Positions 1 to 8,901 of a DNA stretch of 64,000 nucleotides are shown here, one piece after another. A model generated the notes under the pieces. That model was not told where the DNA came from and made no database searches. It worked only from the letters and a program-made list of their open reading frames with translations. Positions within the stretch are counted from its first letter, which is position 1; each line of letters opens with the position of its first letter. Location of the stretch: positions 72,180-136,179 of the forward strand of contig NZ_JAAFHA010000004.1 of assembly GCF_010365055.1 (NCBI RefSeq). Reading direction: 5' to 3'. This DNA is from Rhodoferax sp. Lineage in GTDB: Bacteria > Pseudomonadota > Gammaproteobacteria > Burkholderiales > Burkholderiaceae_C. Position numbers and translations under genes: made by a program.

Positions 1-34
1 CGCGAGCCGTTACACCACGTTTGACGCGAGGCAT
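1..34 (-). CDS. rplT: 50S ribosomal protein L20, N-terminal fragment
   Basis: Only the first eleven codons lie in the window; they read MPRVKRGVTAR, the usual L20 N-terminus. The ATG is at 32-34 on the minus strand and the gene runs off the left edge. L20 binds 23S rRNA early in large-subunit assembly. It follows rpmI by 25 bases, completing the conserved infC-rpmI-rplT order. Confidence 0.9.
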   Translation of the reverse strand, partial: MPRVKRGVTAR

Positions 35-59
35 GTGAGTACTCCTTGTTCGTCGTTAA

Positions 60-263
60 TTAAATGCCACGGCCGGGCAACATCTGTGACATGCGACCCA
101 TATCGGTCTCATGAACAGCTGTGGATCCGCGCAATTGGCGTTTATTTTTGGTGGTCTTCTTGGTCAGGATGTGACGTTTGAAAGCTTGGCCGCGCTTGAC
201 GGTGCCACCTGGACGGACGCGGAAGCGTTTCTTCGCCGCGCTCTTGGTCTTCATTTTGGGCAT
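60..263 (-). CDS. rpmI: 50S ribosomal protein L35
   Basis: Small, very basic 67-residue protein beginning [16 protein letters not shown], the L35 signature, with the conserved [18 protein letters not shown] segment in its middle. An in-frame start six codons upstream exists, but the MPKMKTKS start matches the family. L35 is a component of the large ribosomal subunit. It sits between infC and rplT, the arrangement known in many bacteria to form one operon, often controlled by L20. A 196-base spacer separates it from infC and holds stem-loops. Confidence 0.95.
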
Positions 264-367
264 GTTCATGCTCCTTTTCATTGTGCTCGTGAGGCGTCTG
301 CAAACGATTCGCAGACTTGTTGGCCCCGAGCCACTTTTGAGTGGTGCGTGTTACTTCACCACTTTTC

Positions 368-391
368 AGCGACGCCATTTCAAGCGTCGCT
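368..391 (-). promoter_or_regulatory. Stem-loop in the infC-rpmI spacer
   Basis: A perfect 8-bp stem (AGCGACGC / GCGTCGCT) with an 8-base loop lies between infC and rpmI. There is no T-run after it on the minus strand, so it does not look like an intrinsic terminator. A second weaker hairpin (TCTGC/GCAGA) is nearer rpmI. A role in RNA processing or in translational control of rpmI-rplT is only inferred from position. Confidence 0.4.
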
Positions 392-459
392 GTCGCGGTG
401 GGAATTACCCCACCCCGTTTCTCAAAGCACCAGTTCAGTCACCCGTGCGCAATTATTTC

Positions 460-1041
460 TTACGATGCCGCCTCGACCACCGGCTTCGTGGCAATTTTCT
501 TCTTGCCTGGCGCGATCATCATGATCATCTGGCGCCCTTCGAGCTTGGGAAACTGCTCAATCAAAATCAAATCGCCCAACTCAGTACGAATACGGTTCAA
601 CAAGGCCATGCCCAAGTCCTGGTGCGTGATCTCGCGGCCCCGGAAACGCAACGTGATCTTGCACTTGTCGCCTTCAGCCAGAAAGCGTTTGATGTTGCGC
701 ATCTTGATGTTGTAGTCGCCATCATCAGTGCCCGGACGGAACTTGATTTCTTTGATTTCGATGACCGTCTGCTTGGCTTTTGCCTCAGCCGCCTTCTTCT
801 GTTCCTGGTACTTGAACTTGCCGTAATCCATCAAACGACAGACCGGCGGAACCGCCGTGGCAGAAATTTCGACCAGATCAACATCGAGATCACCCGCCAT
901 CCGCAGTGCCTCCATCAGGCTAACCACACCGAGCGGCTCGTTTTCTAGCCCTGAGAGTCGGACTTCCGGGGCCATGATTTCCCGGTTCAGGCGATGTTTG
1001 CGTTCTTCGCGGTGACGGCGGTCACGAAATTCAGTAGCGAT
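460..1041 (-). CDS. infC: Translation initiation factor IF-3 (AUC start)
   Basis: IF-3 binds the 30S subunit, prevents subunit joining and checks start-codon/initiator-tRNA pairing. From the first ATG (973-975) the protein would lack its N-terminus. Reading upstream in frame gives [20 protein letters not shown] before MAPEV, which is the conserved IF-3 beginning. The frame closes with a stop at 1045-1047, and the only sensible initiator is ATC at 1039-1041, preceded by an AAGGA ribosome site seven bases away. This gives 193 residues. A rare start codon is a known feature of infC and underlies IF-3 autoregulation (AUU in E. coli). The gene follows thrS by 89 bases. Confidence 0.9.
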   Translation of the reverse strand: MATEFRDRRHREERKHRLNREIMAPEVRLSGLENEPLGVVSLMEALRMAGDLDVDLVEISATAVPPVCRLMDYGKFKYQEQKKAAEAKAKQTVIEIKEIKFRPGTDDGDYNIKMRNIKRFLAEGDKCKITLRFRGREITHQDLGMALLNRIRTELGDLILIEQFPKLEGRQMIMMIAPGKKKIATKPVVEAAS

Positions 1042-1130
1042 GGCTTAATCCTTCACAATATTTGCTACGCTAATCGTAGCTACAACCGTATGATGCACGC
1101 GGGCAAACTGTTATTTTGCTTGAATCGAGT

Positions 1131-3056
1131 TCAACCAACAGACTTGTGAGTGATGTCACTGGATATTTTTTGCACGAATGCTTCGAGGGACATCACACCG
1201 AGGTCTAAACCACCCCGGGCGCGCACTGCAACGGTACCTGCTGCCTTCTCTTTGTCACCAACGACCAAGATGTAGGGCAGCTTTTGCATTGAATGCTCGC
1301 GTATTTTAAACGTAATTTTTTCGTTGCGCAGATCCGCAACCGCCCTAAGCCTTTGATCTGGCAAAGCATTCTTCAATTTTTCAACAATTTCACGACAATA
1401 ATCAGCCTGCGCATCGGTGATATTCAGCACCGTGACCTGCACCGGGGCCAGCCAGACCGGCAAGGCGCCGGCACTTTCTTCGATCAAGATGCCGATGAAG
1501 CGTTCCAGGCTGCCGACGATGGCGCGGTGCAACATGACCGGCCGGTGACGGGCACCGTCTTCGCCCACATACTCGGCGTCGAGGCGCTCGGGCATCGAGA
1601 AATCGACCTGAATGGTGCCGCACTGCCACTGGCGACCGATGGCATCTTTGAGCGTGTACTCGATTTTCGGGCCGTAAAACGCCCCCTCACCCGGGGTGAT
1701 TTCATAGTCGCAACCGGAGGCCTGCAAACTCTGCACCAACGCCGCCTCGGCCTTGTCCCAGATTTCGTCGGAGCCAATGCGCTTTTCGGGGCGCGTGGCG
1801 ATCTTGTAGATGATGTTTTTAAAGCCAAAGTCGGCATAGACTTTTTGCAGCAACGCCGTGTAGTCGACGCACTCCTGCAGAATTTGGTCTTCGGTGCAAA
1901 AAATGTGACCATCGTCCTGGGTAAAACCTCGCACGCGCATGATGCCGTGCAAACCGCCTGAAGGTTCATTGCGGTGGCACTGACCGAATTCACCGTAGCG
2001 CAGCGGCAGATCACGGTAACTCTTGATGCCCTGTTTGAAAATCAGGATGTGACCCGGGCAATTCATCGGTTTGAGCGCGTATTCGCGCTTCTCCGACTCC
2101 GTCGTGAACATGTTCTCGCGGTATTTGTCCCAGTGACCGGTCTTCTCCCACAAGGATTTGTCGAGAATCTGCGGCCCTTTGACCTCCTGGTAGCCGTTGT
2201 CGCGATACACCTGGCGCATGTACTGCTCCACGCCCTGCCACAAGGTCCAGCCCTTGGGGTGCCAGAACACCAGACCCGGCGCATGGTCATCAATGTGGAA
2301 CAGATCAAGTTCGCGCCCGAGCTTGCGGTGATCACGCTTCTCGGCTTCTTCGAGCATTGTCAAATGCTGCTGCAATTCATCCTTGGTGGCCCAGGCCGTG
2401 CCGTAGATGCGCTGCAGCATTTCATTGCGATGGTCACCGCGCCAGTAGGCGCCGGCCAACTTCATCAGTTTGAAGAACTTCAGCTTGCCGGTGCTGGGCA
2501 CATGCGGGCCACGGCACAAGTCCTCAAACTGACCTTCACGGTACAGCGACACGTCTTCGCCCGCCGGAATGCTGCCGATGATTTCCGCCTTGTAGTGCTC
2601 ACCCAAGCCTTTGAAGTAAGCCACCGCCTCGTCACGCGGCAACACGCGGCGGGTAATGGGCTCGTCTTTGGCCGCGAGCGCTGTCATCTTCTGCTCAATC
2701 GCGCCCAAGTCTTCCAGCGTGAACGGACGCTTGTAGGAAAAATCGTAGAAAAAGCCGTTTTCGATCACCGGACCAATCGTGACTTGCGCATCCGGGAACA
2801 GTTCTTTGACGGCGTAGGCCAGCAAGTGCGCGGTGGAGTGGCGAATGACCTCCAGCCCCTCGGCATCCTTGGCCGTGATGATGGACACCGGACTGTTCGC
2901 CTCGATCAGATAGCTGGTATCCACCACCTTGCCGTCCACCTTGCCCGCCAGCGCTGCCTTGGCCAACCCGGACCCAATGGAGGCCGCCACCTCGGCCACC
3001 GTGACCGGAGCCGGGTAGTCACGAAGAGAGCCGTCAGGCAGTGTGATTTGAATCAT
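1131..3056 (-). CDS. thrS: Threonyl-tRNA synthetase
   Basis: 641 residues, normal for bacterial ThrRS, which charges tRNA-Thr. Domains in order: TGS-like N-terminus (about 1-62); editing domain with HSTAH at 73-77 and CRGPH near 181-185; class II catalytic core with the zinc cysteine in MNCPGH (Cys333) and motif 2 around [13 protein letters not shown]-terminal anticodon-binding domain. The ATG at 3054-3056 (MIQITLPDG) is chosen over an in-frame TTG two codons upstream because it matches the family start. First gene of the thrS-infC-rpmI-rplT cluster. Confidence 0.97.
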   Translation of the reverse strand: MIQITLPDGSLRDYPAPVTVAEVAASIGSGLAKAALAGKVDGKVVDTSYLIEANSPVSIITAKDAEGLEVIRHSTAHLLAYAVKELFPDAQVTIGPVIENGFFYDFSYKRPFTLEDLGAIEQKMTALAAKDEPITRRVLPRDEAVAYFKGLGEHYKAEIIGSIPAGEDVSLYREGQFEDLCRGPHVPSTGKLKFFKLMKLAGAYWRGDHRNEMLQRIYGTAWATKDELQQHLTMLEEAEKRDHRKLGRELDLFHIDDHAPGLVFWHPKGWTLWQGVEQYMRQVYRDNGYQEVKGPQILDKSLWEKTGHWDKYRENMFTTESEKREYALKPMNCPGHILIFKQGIKSYRDLPLRYGEFGQCHRNEPSGGLHGIMRVRGFTQDDGHIFCTEDQILQECVDYTALLQKVYADFGFKNIIYKIATRPEKRIGSDEIWDKAEAALVQSLQASGCDYEITPGEGAFYGPKIEYTLKDAIGRQWQCGTIQVDFSMPERLDAEYVGEDGARHRPVMLHRAIVGSLERFIGILIEESAGALPVWLAPVQVTVLNITDAQADYCREIVEKLKNALPDQRLRAVADLRNEKITFKIREHSMQKLPYILVVGDKEKAAGTVAVRARGGLDLGVMSLEAFVQKISSDITHKSVG

Positions 3057-3137
3057 GATCAATATGAAAAAAGAATAAACCGAAGCAAAAAGCGCGGAAC
3101 TGGCCGCGCTTCATGTAAATTATTACTATGAATACAG

Positions 3138-3177
3138 TAGCTACTTAAGCACAATAGACGGGGGCTAGAGGCCTAAA
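3138..3177 (+). repeat. Dispersed short repeat, copy A
   Basis: Contains TAGCTACTTAAGCACAATAG followed by the core CGGGGGCTAGAGGCCTAAA. It lies in the spacer between the thrS start and the aceA terminator. Same family as the copies near 7.5, 14.0, 38.2, 39.2 and 48.0 kb. Orientation is given as the strand reading TAGCT...GGCTAGAGGCC. Confidence 0.75.
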
Positions 3178-3268
3178 CCACCCATAAATCGCGCGATGAT
3201 CCTGAACACCGCCATGAGCCGCCAACCGGTCTGATTCGCATGGCGCTGTCAACACAGCTAGTTTAACC

Positions 3269-3308
3269 AAAAAGGGCCTGTGCTCCCCTTGCCGGAGAAC
3301 ACAGGCCC
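3269..3308 (-). terminator. Intrinsic terminator of aceA
   Basis: On the minus strand, 22 bases after the aceA stop codon, there is a GC-rich hairpin (nine pairs GGGCCTGTG/CACAGGCCC plus three more across a small bulge). It is followed immediately by five T residues (A-run at 3269-3273 on the plus strand). This is a standard rho-independent terminator. Confidence 0.8.
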
Positions 3309-3330
3309 TGCAGGGCGTTAGCCGCGCCGC

Positions 3331-4650
3331 TTAATGGAACTGCTCTTCTTCAGTGGAACCGGTCAGCGCCGTCACATTCGACTTGCCGCCCTGAATCACG
3401 GTGGTGACTTCGTCGAAGTAGCCGGTGCCCACTTCTTGCTGGTGCGACACAAAGGTGTAACCGCGCGTGCGTGCGGCGAATTCGGGCTCTTGCACCTTCT
3501 CAACGTACGCCGTCATGCCGCGTTTGACATAGTCTTGCGCCAGGTCGAACATGTTGAACCACATCGAGTGAATACCGGCCAAAGTGATGAACTGGTACTT
3601 GTAGCCCATGGCGCCGAGTTCCTTCTGGAACTTGGCAATGGTGGCGTCGTCGAGGTTCTTCTTCCAGTTGAACGACGGCGAGCAGTTGTAAGCCAGCAAT
3701 TTACCCGGATGCTTGGCGCGCACGGCCTCTGCAAATTTGCGAGCAAATTCAAGGTCAGGCGTGCCGGTTTCGCACCAGACCAGGTCGGCGTAGTCTGCGT
3801 AAGCCACGGCGCGGCTGATGGCTTGGTCCAGGCCCTTACGGGATTTGTAGAAACCTTCGGCGGTGCGCTCACCGGTCAGGAAGGGCTTGTCGTTTTCGTC
3901 GTAATCGCTGGTCAACAGGTCAGCGGCTTCCGCATCGGTGCGGGCAATCACCAGCGTGGGCACGCCGCAGACGTCAGCGGCCATGCGGGCTGCAATCAGC
4001 TTTTGAATCGCTTCATTGGTGGGCACGAGCACCTTGCCGCCCATGTGGCCACATTTCTTGGCCGACGCCAGTTGATCTTCCCAATGCACGCCCGCAGCGC
4101 CGGAACGGATCATGTTCTTCATCAACTCAAAACCGTTGAGCACGCCGCCAAAACCGGCCTCGGCGTCGGCCACGATGGGCGCAAAGTTGTCGATATAACC
4201 GGTGTCACCGGCGTCAATGCCGCGCGAGTGCTGAATTTCGTCGGCGCGGCGGAACGCATTGTTGATGCGTTCGACCATCGTGGGCACCGAGTCGACCGCG
4301 TACAAGGATTGATCCGGGTACATCGACATAGACGTATTGCCGTCAGCGGCGACTTGCCAGCCGGACAGGTAAATCGCCTTCACGCCGGCCTTGACCTGCT
4401 GCATGGCTTGACCACCGGTCAAAGCACCGAGGCAATTGACATAGTCTTCGGTGTGCAGCAAGTTCCAGAGCTTTTCGGCACCGCGGCGCGCCAGGGTGTA
4501 CTCGATCTGGAACGAACCGCGCAGGCGCACGACGTCTGCAGCGCTGTAACCGCGCTTGATACCCTTCCAGCGCGGGTTGGTGGCCCAGTCCTTTTCCAGT
4601 GCGGCGATTTGTTGTTCGCGGCTCAATTGCTCGTTGATGGTCTGTGGCAT
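3331..4650 (-). CDS. aceA: Isocitrate lyase
   Basis: Cleaves isocitrate to glyoxylate and succinate, the first step of the glyoxylate shunt needed for growth on acetate and fatty acids. 439 residues, the proteobacterial length. The catalytic signature KKCGHMGG is intact, with the active-site cysteine at residue 200; substrate and Mg ligands lie in [10 protein letters not shown] and ADAEAGFGG. No malate synthase gene is adjacent. It is monocistronic here, with its own terminator downstream and an upstream region containing two kinds of inverted-repeat operators. Confidence 0.97.
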   Translation of the reverse strand: MPQTINEQLSREQQIAALEKDWATNPRWKGIKRGYSAADVVRLRGSFQIEYTLARRGAEKLWNLLHTEDYVNCLGALTGGQAMQQVKAGVKAIYLSGWQVAADGNTSMSMYPDQSLYAVDSVPTMVERINNAFRRADEIQHSRGIDAGDTGYIDNFAPIVADAEAGFGGVLNGFELMKNMIRSGAAGVHWEDQLASAKKCGHMGGKVLVPTNEAIQKLIAARMAADVCGVPTLVIARTDAEAADLLTSDYDENDKPFLTGERTAEGFYKSRKGLDQAISRAVAYADYADLVWCETGTPDLEFARKFAEAVRAKHPGKLLAYNCSPSFNWKKNLDDATIAKFQKELGAMGYKYQFITLAGIHSMWFNMFDLAQDYVKRGMTAYVEKVQEPEFAARTRGYTFVSHQQEVGTGYFDEVTTVIQGGKSNVTALTGSTEEEQFH

Positions 4651-4725
4651 GAGATCACTCCTTAAGTTGAAAAAACTGTTGGCATCGGCGCATTGCAGGG
4701 CCGATCCTTCAAGATTAATTTTATG

Positions 4726-4767
4726 TCTTGTATAAGACTAGGAATTGATCTTATATCTTATAGAAGA
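4726..4767 (-). promoter_or_regulatory. Pair of TCTTNTANAAGA operators upstream of aceA
   Basis: Two 12-base imperfect palindromes, TCTTGTATAAGA (4726-4737) and TCTTATAGAAGA (4756-4767), lie 76-117 bases upstream of the aceA start. They are 30 bases centre to centre, so they face the same side of the helix. A further half-site (TCTTATAT) starts at 4749. The regulator is not identifiable from the window; a GntR-type dimer would fit this shape (inference). Confidence 0.55.
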
Positions 4768-4808
4768 CATTATTTAATCCAAGCAAAATCAATAAGTTAC
4801 ATCCAGCA

Positions 4809-4907
4809 TTTCACCTTGTGGAAATAATTTTTTTGCTATGAGAAAAAATGCTGCGGTGCAATCGCGCGACTTTTCACATAATGGAAAGACTTCTCCGTTA
4901 CGTGAAA
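4809..4907. promoter_or_regulatory. Three TTTCAC-N4-YGGARA sites upstream of aceA
   Basis: Three copies of a 16-base motif: TTTCACCTTGTGGAAA (4809-4824), TTTCACATAATGGAAA (4872-4887), and TTTCACGTAACGGAGA read on the minus strand at 4892-4907. The first continues into TGGAAATAATTT, which resembles the E. coli IclR box half. They sit farther from aceA than the TCTT palindromes. Repetition with conserved arms and variable centre supports real protein-binding sites; the protein is unknown. Confidence 0.55.
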
Positions 4908-5027
4908 AAATGAGTAGCACCGCCCAGAATCCCGGCCAGGCTGCCAATTGCGACGACGCAAATGATGCGGTTTGCGGCGCGTCAGCGCTCAATCGAATTC
5001 AGATCAAACCAGGGAACCTGCCAAAGG

Positions 5028-6272
5028 TCAAACCGGCAAAGCCACTTTCTGATCGACGCTGAACTGATAGTCCTTGAAGATGTGCTCGGCACTCAAGGTC
5101 TGATAACTGCCGTCGGGCAAACGGCGGGTCGTGTCCTTGAGCCGGTAGGTGTAGTGGCCGCAGGTCCAGAGCTTGAAGTTGCGCATGTGGGTGCACAGAC
5201 AGGTTTTGTCCATCACCACGATATTTTTGCCGTCGGGGTGCAAAGCCAGCTCGCGGTTGTAGGCCGTGATGTAGGCGCAGTTGCCGTTGCCGTCCAGCAG
5301 ATAGCCATAGGACTCACAGCCGGGCCGGATGCCCGAGCCAATGGCCGGCGAGCTTTTGAGCATGCGCATCGGGTAGCCGGTCGGCGAGATCGTGTTGACC
5401 ACAATGTCAGCCTCGCTGGCCCTGAAATAATCCTGCTTGACCTCGGCGGGCAAACCACACTCATTGGCCACGGTAAAGCGGGTCGCCACCTGCACCGCAG
5501 CCACACCCTGCTCCAGGAACGACACCGCGTCGCTGCCGGTGAAGATGCCGCCGGCGGCAATCACCGGAATATCGAGCTGTTCGGTTTTCATGAACTGCAC
5601 CACTTCGGCCACGATCGTGGCCAGGTCGTATTGCGCCCAGTCCAGGCCAAAGCCCAGATGGCCGCCGGCCAGCGGGCCTTCGACGATCACATAGTCGGGC
5701 TTGCGATCCAACCGGGCGTTTTTGCGCAGAAACAGTTGCAGGGCGCGCACCGACGACACGATGATGCCCAGTTTGGCATCGCGAAAGCGCGGGTGGTCGG
5801 CAATGAGCCCGAACGAACCCAGGTGCAAACCGGCGCTCAGGGTGATGCCATCGATGCCCGCATCCAACGCGGATGCCATTCGCACCTGCAAGGTCTCGCG
5901 CGGCCCGTTCATGGTCAACTTTTCCATGCAGTTGACAAAGATCAGGCCCTCGCTCCCCTTGGCCTGCATGGTCGCTTCAACGTGGCGCCGGGTGGCCTCG
6001 GCCAGCACGCCCAGATCAAACTTAATGATGGACTTGTCCGCGTTGTCGATGTTGGCCTTGTAGAAACGGGTTTTGTCCTTGACGAAACTGGTGTCAAAAC
6101 GCCGGTCCGACACGTCCGGCACCATCGCGTCGGAGATGTGGCCGATGCCGCCCAGCCGGGCTGTTTCCAGGGCCAGTTCGGCGGTTGAGATATCAACCCC
6201 CATGCCGCCGACCATGATCGGGACATACTCTTTTTTTCCGAATTTCAGGCGGAAATCATCAACACGTTTCAT
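5028..6272 (-). CDS. Nitronate monooxygenase / 2-nitropropane dioxygenase-family flavoprotein
   Basis: 414 residues of the NMO/FabK-like TIM-barrel FMN family. The N-terminal FMN-binding GGMGVDIS is at residues 22-29. The usual glycine-rich phosphate loops follow (VEGPLAGGHLGFG; VIAAGGIFTGSDAVSFLEQG). Members oxidise nitronates or act as NAD(P)H:quinone-type reductases; the exact substrate cannot be told. The C-terminal tail has four cysteines/histidines (CLCTHMRNFKLWTCGH), an extension not typical of the smaller NMOs and possibly metal-binding. Start at 6270-6272 (MKRVDDF) is backed by GAGGA six bases upstream. Monocistronic. Confidence 0.85.
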   Translation of the reverse strand: MKRVDDFRLKFGKKEYVPIMVGGMGVDISTAELALETARLGGIGHISDAMVPDVSDRRFDTSFVKDKTRFYKANIDNADKSIIKFDLGVLAEATRRHVEATMQAKGSEGLIFVNCMEKLTMNGPRETLQVRMASALDAGIDGITLSAGLHLGSFGLIADHPRFRDAKLGIIVSSVRALQLFLRKNARLDRKPDYVIVEGPLAGGHLGFGLDWAQYDLATIVAEVVQFMKTEQLDIPVIAAGGIFTGSDAVSFLEQGVAAVQVATRFTVANECGLPAEVKQDYFRASEADIVVNTISPTGYPMRMLKSSPAIGSGIRPGCESYGYLLDGNGNCAYITAYNRELALHPDGKNIVVMDKTCLCTHMRNFKLWTCGHYTYRLKDTTRRLPDGSYQTLSAEHIFKDYQFSVDQKVALPV

Positions 6273-6585
6273 GAGAATCCTCGGGGGGGACTCCAACATC
6301 TCGGGTACCCGTTTGGGAGGCAGACCCCAAGGGGGCATGGAGAAGCTGAAAGTCGCAAGACAACATAGTCCTGTAAGCGCGGAATTCTACCCGCCTGCCC
6401 TCTCAAATCGGCCGGATTGACAAATCCCCTTTTCAGCCCAAGTGCTTGGCTGCGGCCGTCCGCCTTGACGGGCGACCGGTCGCGCACCCACGCGGCGCGC
6501 GACTCGCCGACCCGCAGACGCTCACGTAAGATGGACGCCAAGATCCCCCTATCAAACTGCAACTCTCAGCAAGGCATTGACCCTC
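6273..6585. other. Divergent intergenic region
   Basis: 313 bases between two divergently transcribed genes; it must hold both promoters. A TTGACA is visible at 6417-6422 on the plus strand but I see no convincing -10 partner. No repeat, RNA gene or supported coding sequence was found here. Confidence 0.5.
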
Positions 6586-7494
6586 ATGGCCACTTCATCC
6601 AGCAAGCCCCTGCGCCCGCTCAAGGGCGTGCGCATTCTCAGTCTCGCACTCAACCTGCCCGGCCCGGCGGCCTTGATGCGCTGCCAGCAAATGGGCGCAA
6701 GCTGCGTCAAGCTCGAACCGCCAGCGCCTGTTGGCGCGCCGCCCGGCGCGTCTGGCGATCCGATGGGTTTGTACAACCGGCCGGCCTACACGGCGCTGCA
6801 CCAGGGTGTGCGCATCAAGGTCGCTGACCTCAAGACGGAGCAGGGGCAAAACGCCTTGCACCGGGAGTTGGCCAAAGCCGATGTGTTGCTGACCTCTTTT
6901 CGGCCGTCGGCCCTGAGCAAATTGGGGCTGGGCTGGAAAATGCTGCACAAGCGTTACCCGGCGCTGTCACAGGTGGCCATTGTCGGCGCCCCCGGCGCGC
7001 GTGCCGAAGTACCCGGACACGATCTCACTTACCTGGCAGAAAACGACCTCATCAGCGCTCTGGAGTTGCCGCCCACCCTGTATGCCGACATGGGCGGCTC
7101 TTTGACAGCCTCGGAAGCGGTGCTCACGGCGGTGCTGATGCAGCAGAAAAAAGGCAAAGGATTGTTAATTGAAGTCGCGCTCTCAGACGCGGCGGGTTAT
7201 CTGGCCTTGCCGCGGCAGTGGGGCCTGACCCAGCCCGGCGCGGCTGTTGGCGGAGGTCACGCCGGTTACCGCGTCTATCCCTGCCAGGACGGCCGGGTGG
7301 CGGTGGCCGCGCTGGAGCCGCACTTTGCCAAGGCCCTGTGCGCGGCCGCCGGCGTACCCTACGCCCATATCCTCACGATGTTGTCGCCAGACACGCATGC
7401 GGCCATTGCCAGCTACCTGCTCGGCATGAGCCGCCAGGGCCTGGATGCACTGGCCAGAGAAAAAGATATCCCTCTGCATACGCTAACTAATTAA
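6586..7494 (+). CDS. CaiB/BaiF-family protein, alpha-methylacyl-CoA racemase-like
   Basis: 302 residues, shorter than typical 360-400-residue members. The AMACR-type active-site pattern is present: GHDLTYLA (His145/Asp146) and LYADMGG (Asp168), matching the His/Asp pair that inverts the alpha-carbon of 2-methylacyl-CoA thioesters in known racemases. About seven residues are missing between these motifs compared with mycobacterial MCR, and the C-terminal third is short. ATG at 6586 is preferred over an in-frame TTG three codons earlier. Substrate unknown. The stop codon lies inside a dispersed repeat. Confidence 0.8.
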   Translation: MATSSSKPLRPLKGVRILSLALNLPGPAALMRCQQMGASCVKLEPPAPVGAPPGASGDPMGLYNRPAYTALHQGVRIKVADLKTEQGQNALHRELAKADVLLTSFRPSALSKLGLGWKMLHKRYPALSQVAIVGAPGARAEVPGHDLTYLAENDLISALELPPTLYADMGGSLTASEAVLTAVLMQQKKGKGLLIEVALSDAAGYLALPRQWGLTQPGAAVGGGHAGYRVYPCQDGRVAVAALEPHFAKALCAAAGVPYAHILTMLSPDTHAAIASYLLGMSRQGLDALAREKDIPLHTLTN

Positions 7495-7535
7495 TAGCAT
7501 ACTAGGCAAGCAGAACGTGGGCTAGAGCCCGTTTT
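7491..7535 (+). repeat. Dispersed short repeat, copy B
   Basis: Begins TTAATAGCATACTAGGCAAG and ends with the core GTGGGCTAGAGCCCGTTTT. Its first bases supply the stop codon (TAA, 7492-7494) of the preceding CaiB-like gene. It ends six bases before the 3' end of the convergent ispDF gene. Confidence 0.7.
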
Positions 7536-7540
7536 CATGT

Positions 7541-8791
7541 TTATTTCAGCAGCAGCACTATGGCGCGCGCCTCCATCGCCTGCCCCAGCCCCACCGGGCC
7601 CATCTTTTCTGCCGTCTTGGCTTTGACGTTGACTTGGTCGACCTCAACCGCCAGCGCCCGCGCAATCTGCGTGCGCATGGCGGCCATGTAGGGCATCAAC
7701 TTGGGCGCCTGCGCGATCACGGTGCTGTCGACATTGCCGATCTCAAAACCCTGCGCGCGTACGCGCCGCGCCGCTTCTGTCAACAAAGCCAGCGAATCAG
7801 CGCCCTTGAAGCGCGCATCGGTGTCCGGGAAGTGCGTGCCAATGTCTCCCAGCGCGGCGGCGCCCAAGAGCGCATCGGTGATGGCGTGCAACAGCACGTC
7901 CGCGTCCGAGTGGCCGAGCAGACCCAGGTGAAAGGGAACCCCGACGCCGCCCAGAATCAACTTGCGACCCTCGACCAGGGCGTGAATGTCCCAGCCTTCA
8001 CCGATTCTGAAATTCATGTCTCTGGCCCTTTTAAATTCGCTTGCCGACTGTTGCAGCGCGGAGTCGCCTGATGAGCGCGTCATCAATACCGCTTCTGCCA
8101 GGGAGAAGTCTTGCGGGTAAGTCACCTTGAAATTCTGGGCGCTGCCGGGCACCAGCTTCGGGCTCAGGCCCATGGCCTCCATGGCGCTGGACTCGTCGGT
8201 GACGGTGATGCTTGCCACTTGCAACGCGTCCAACAGACTGCCCATGCGAAACATCTGGGGGGTTTGCGCCAGCCACTTGTCGGCACGCTCCAGGGTGGCG
8301 GCCACCCGGCCAAGGGATTCACGTTTGAGGGTGTCAGGCAAGGGCAGTGCCAACAAGCCGCCCACCTCGTCTTGCCAGCAAGCATCGATCAACTGATCGA
8401 TCTGGTCGGGGCGAATCAGACAGCGCGCCGCATCGTGCACCAGCACCCAGTCGCGGCGGGCCGCGCCGAGCTCCAGCAAGACATTTAGACCATTCAGTAC
8501 ACTTGCAGCCCTCGTGGAACCTCCGCAAGAAGCTACTAAAACATGAGCAACGTCCACGGCCTGGGTGGCAAAAAAAGTATCCTCTGGCGCCACCACCACC
8601 AGCGTGCGGGCGATGCGTGGCACCGCGGCAAATGCCGCCAGCGTGTGCAGCACCATCGGCTGGCCGGCCAGCACCTGGTACTGCTTGGGACCAGCCGCCG
8701 CGGCGCGTGAGCCCGTGCCGGCGCAGGGAATCAAGGCCCAACAGCGTGGCGCCGGGTCGGATGGGGGAATAAGTGCGGGGGAATCTAGCAT
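7541..8791 (-). CDS. ispDF: Bifunctional IspD-IspF (MEP pathway)
   Basis: A single 416-residue reading frame fuses 2-C-methyl-D-erythritol 4-phosphate cytidylyltransferase (about 1-238; nucleotide loop [18 protein letters not shown], substrate motif TDESSAMEA) to 2-C-methyl-D-erythritol 2,4-cyclodiphosphate synthase (from Met259; [12 protein letters not shown] with the metal Asp268/His270, [19 protein letters not shown], and TTAEKMG-like [10 protein letters not shown] at the end). The linker of about 20 residues contains MNFRIGEG, which looks like an ancestral ispF start. Fused forms are usual in alpha- and epsilonproteobacteria; many betaproteobacteria have separate genes. The 5' region overlaps none of mfd once mfd starts at 8902. 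Confidence 0.93.
   Translation of the reverse strand: MLDSPALIPPSDPAPRCWALIPCAGTGSRAAAAGPKQYQVLAGQPMVLHTLAAFAAVPRIARTLVVVAPEDTFFATQAVDVAHVLVASCGGSTRAASVLNGLNVLLELGAARRDWVLVHDAARCLIRPDQIDQLIDACWQDEVGGLLALPLPDTLKRESLGRVAATLERADKWLAQTPQMFRMGSLLDALQVASITVTDESSAMEAMGLSPKLVPGSAQNFKVTYPQDFSLAEAVLMTRSSGDSALQQSASEFKRARDMNFRIGEGWDIHALVEGRKLILGGVGVPFHLGLLGHSDADVLLHAITDALLGAAALGDIGTHFPDTDARFKGADSLALLTEAARRVRAQGFEIGNVDSTVIAQAPKLMPYMAAMRTQIARALAVEVDQVNVKAKTAEKMGPVGLGQAMEARAIVLLLK
8501..8541 (-). repeat. Possible dispersed-repeat segment inside ispD
   Basis: On the minus strand this stretch reads TTTTAGTAGCTTCTTGCGGA then, after a short spacer, CCACGAGGGCTGCAAGTG, similar to the TAGCTGCTTACGCA...CGAGGGCTAGAGGCC repeat. 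It encodes about residues 84-97 of IspD. Part of it (GGSTRAxSV) is also conserved family sequence, so resemblance may be chance. Confidence 0.3.
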
Positions 8792-8901
8792 GGTGTGGCC
8801 CGCATTCTAGAATCGATACCCATCCACCCTGGCTCACATTGCGCAGGGTGTTGGCGTTTTTGTCACGCATTGGCGCTTTAGCCACCACCGGCCTCGCATT
8901 C

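Noticed and set aside
3334-4665. 443-codon plus-strand frame opposite aceA
   Set aside because: Antisense shadow; isocitrate lyase on the other strand is certain.
4838-5062. Short plus-strand frame between aceA and the flavoprotein gene
   Set aside because: No ribosome site or family; it lies over the operator array and the end of the flavoprotein gene.
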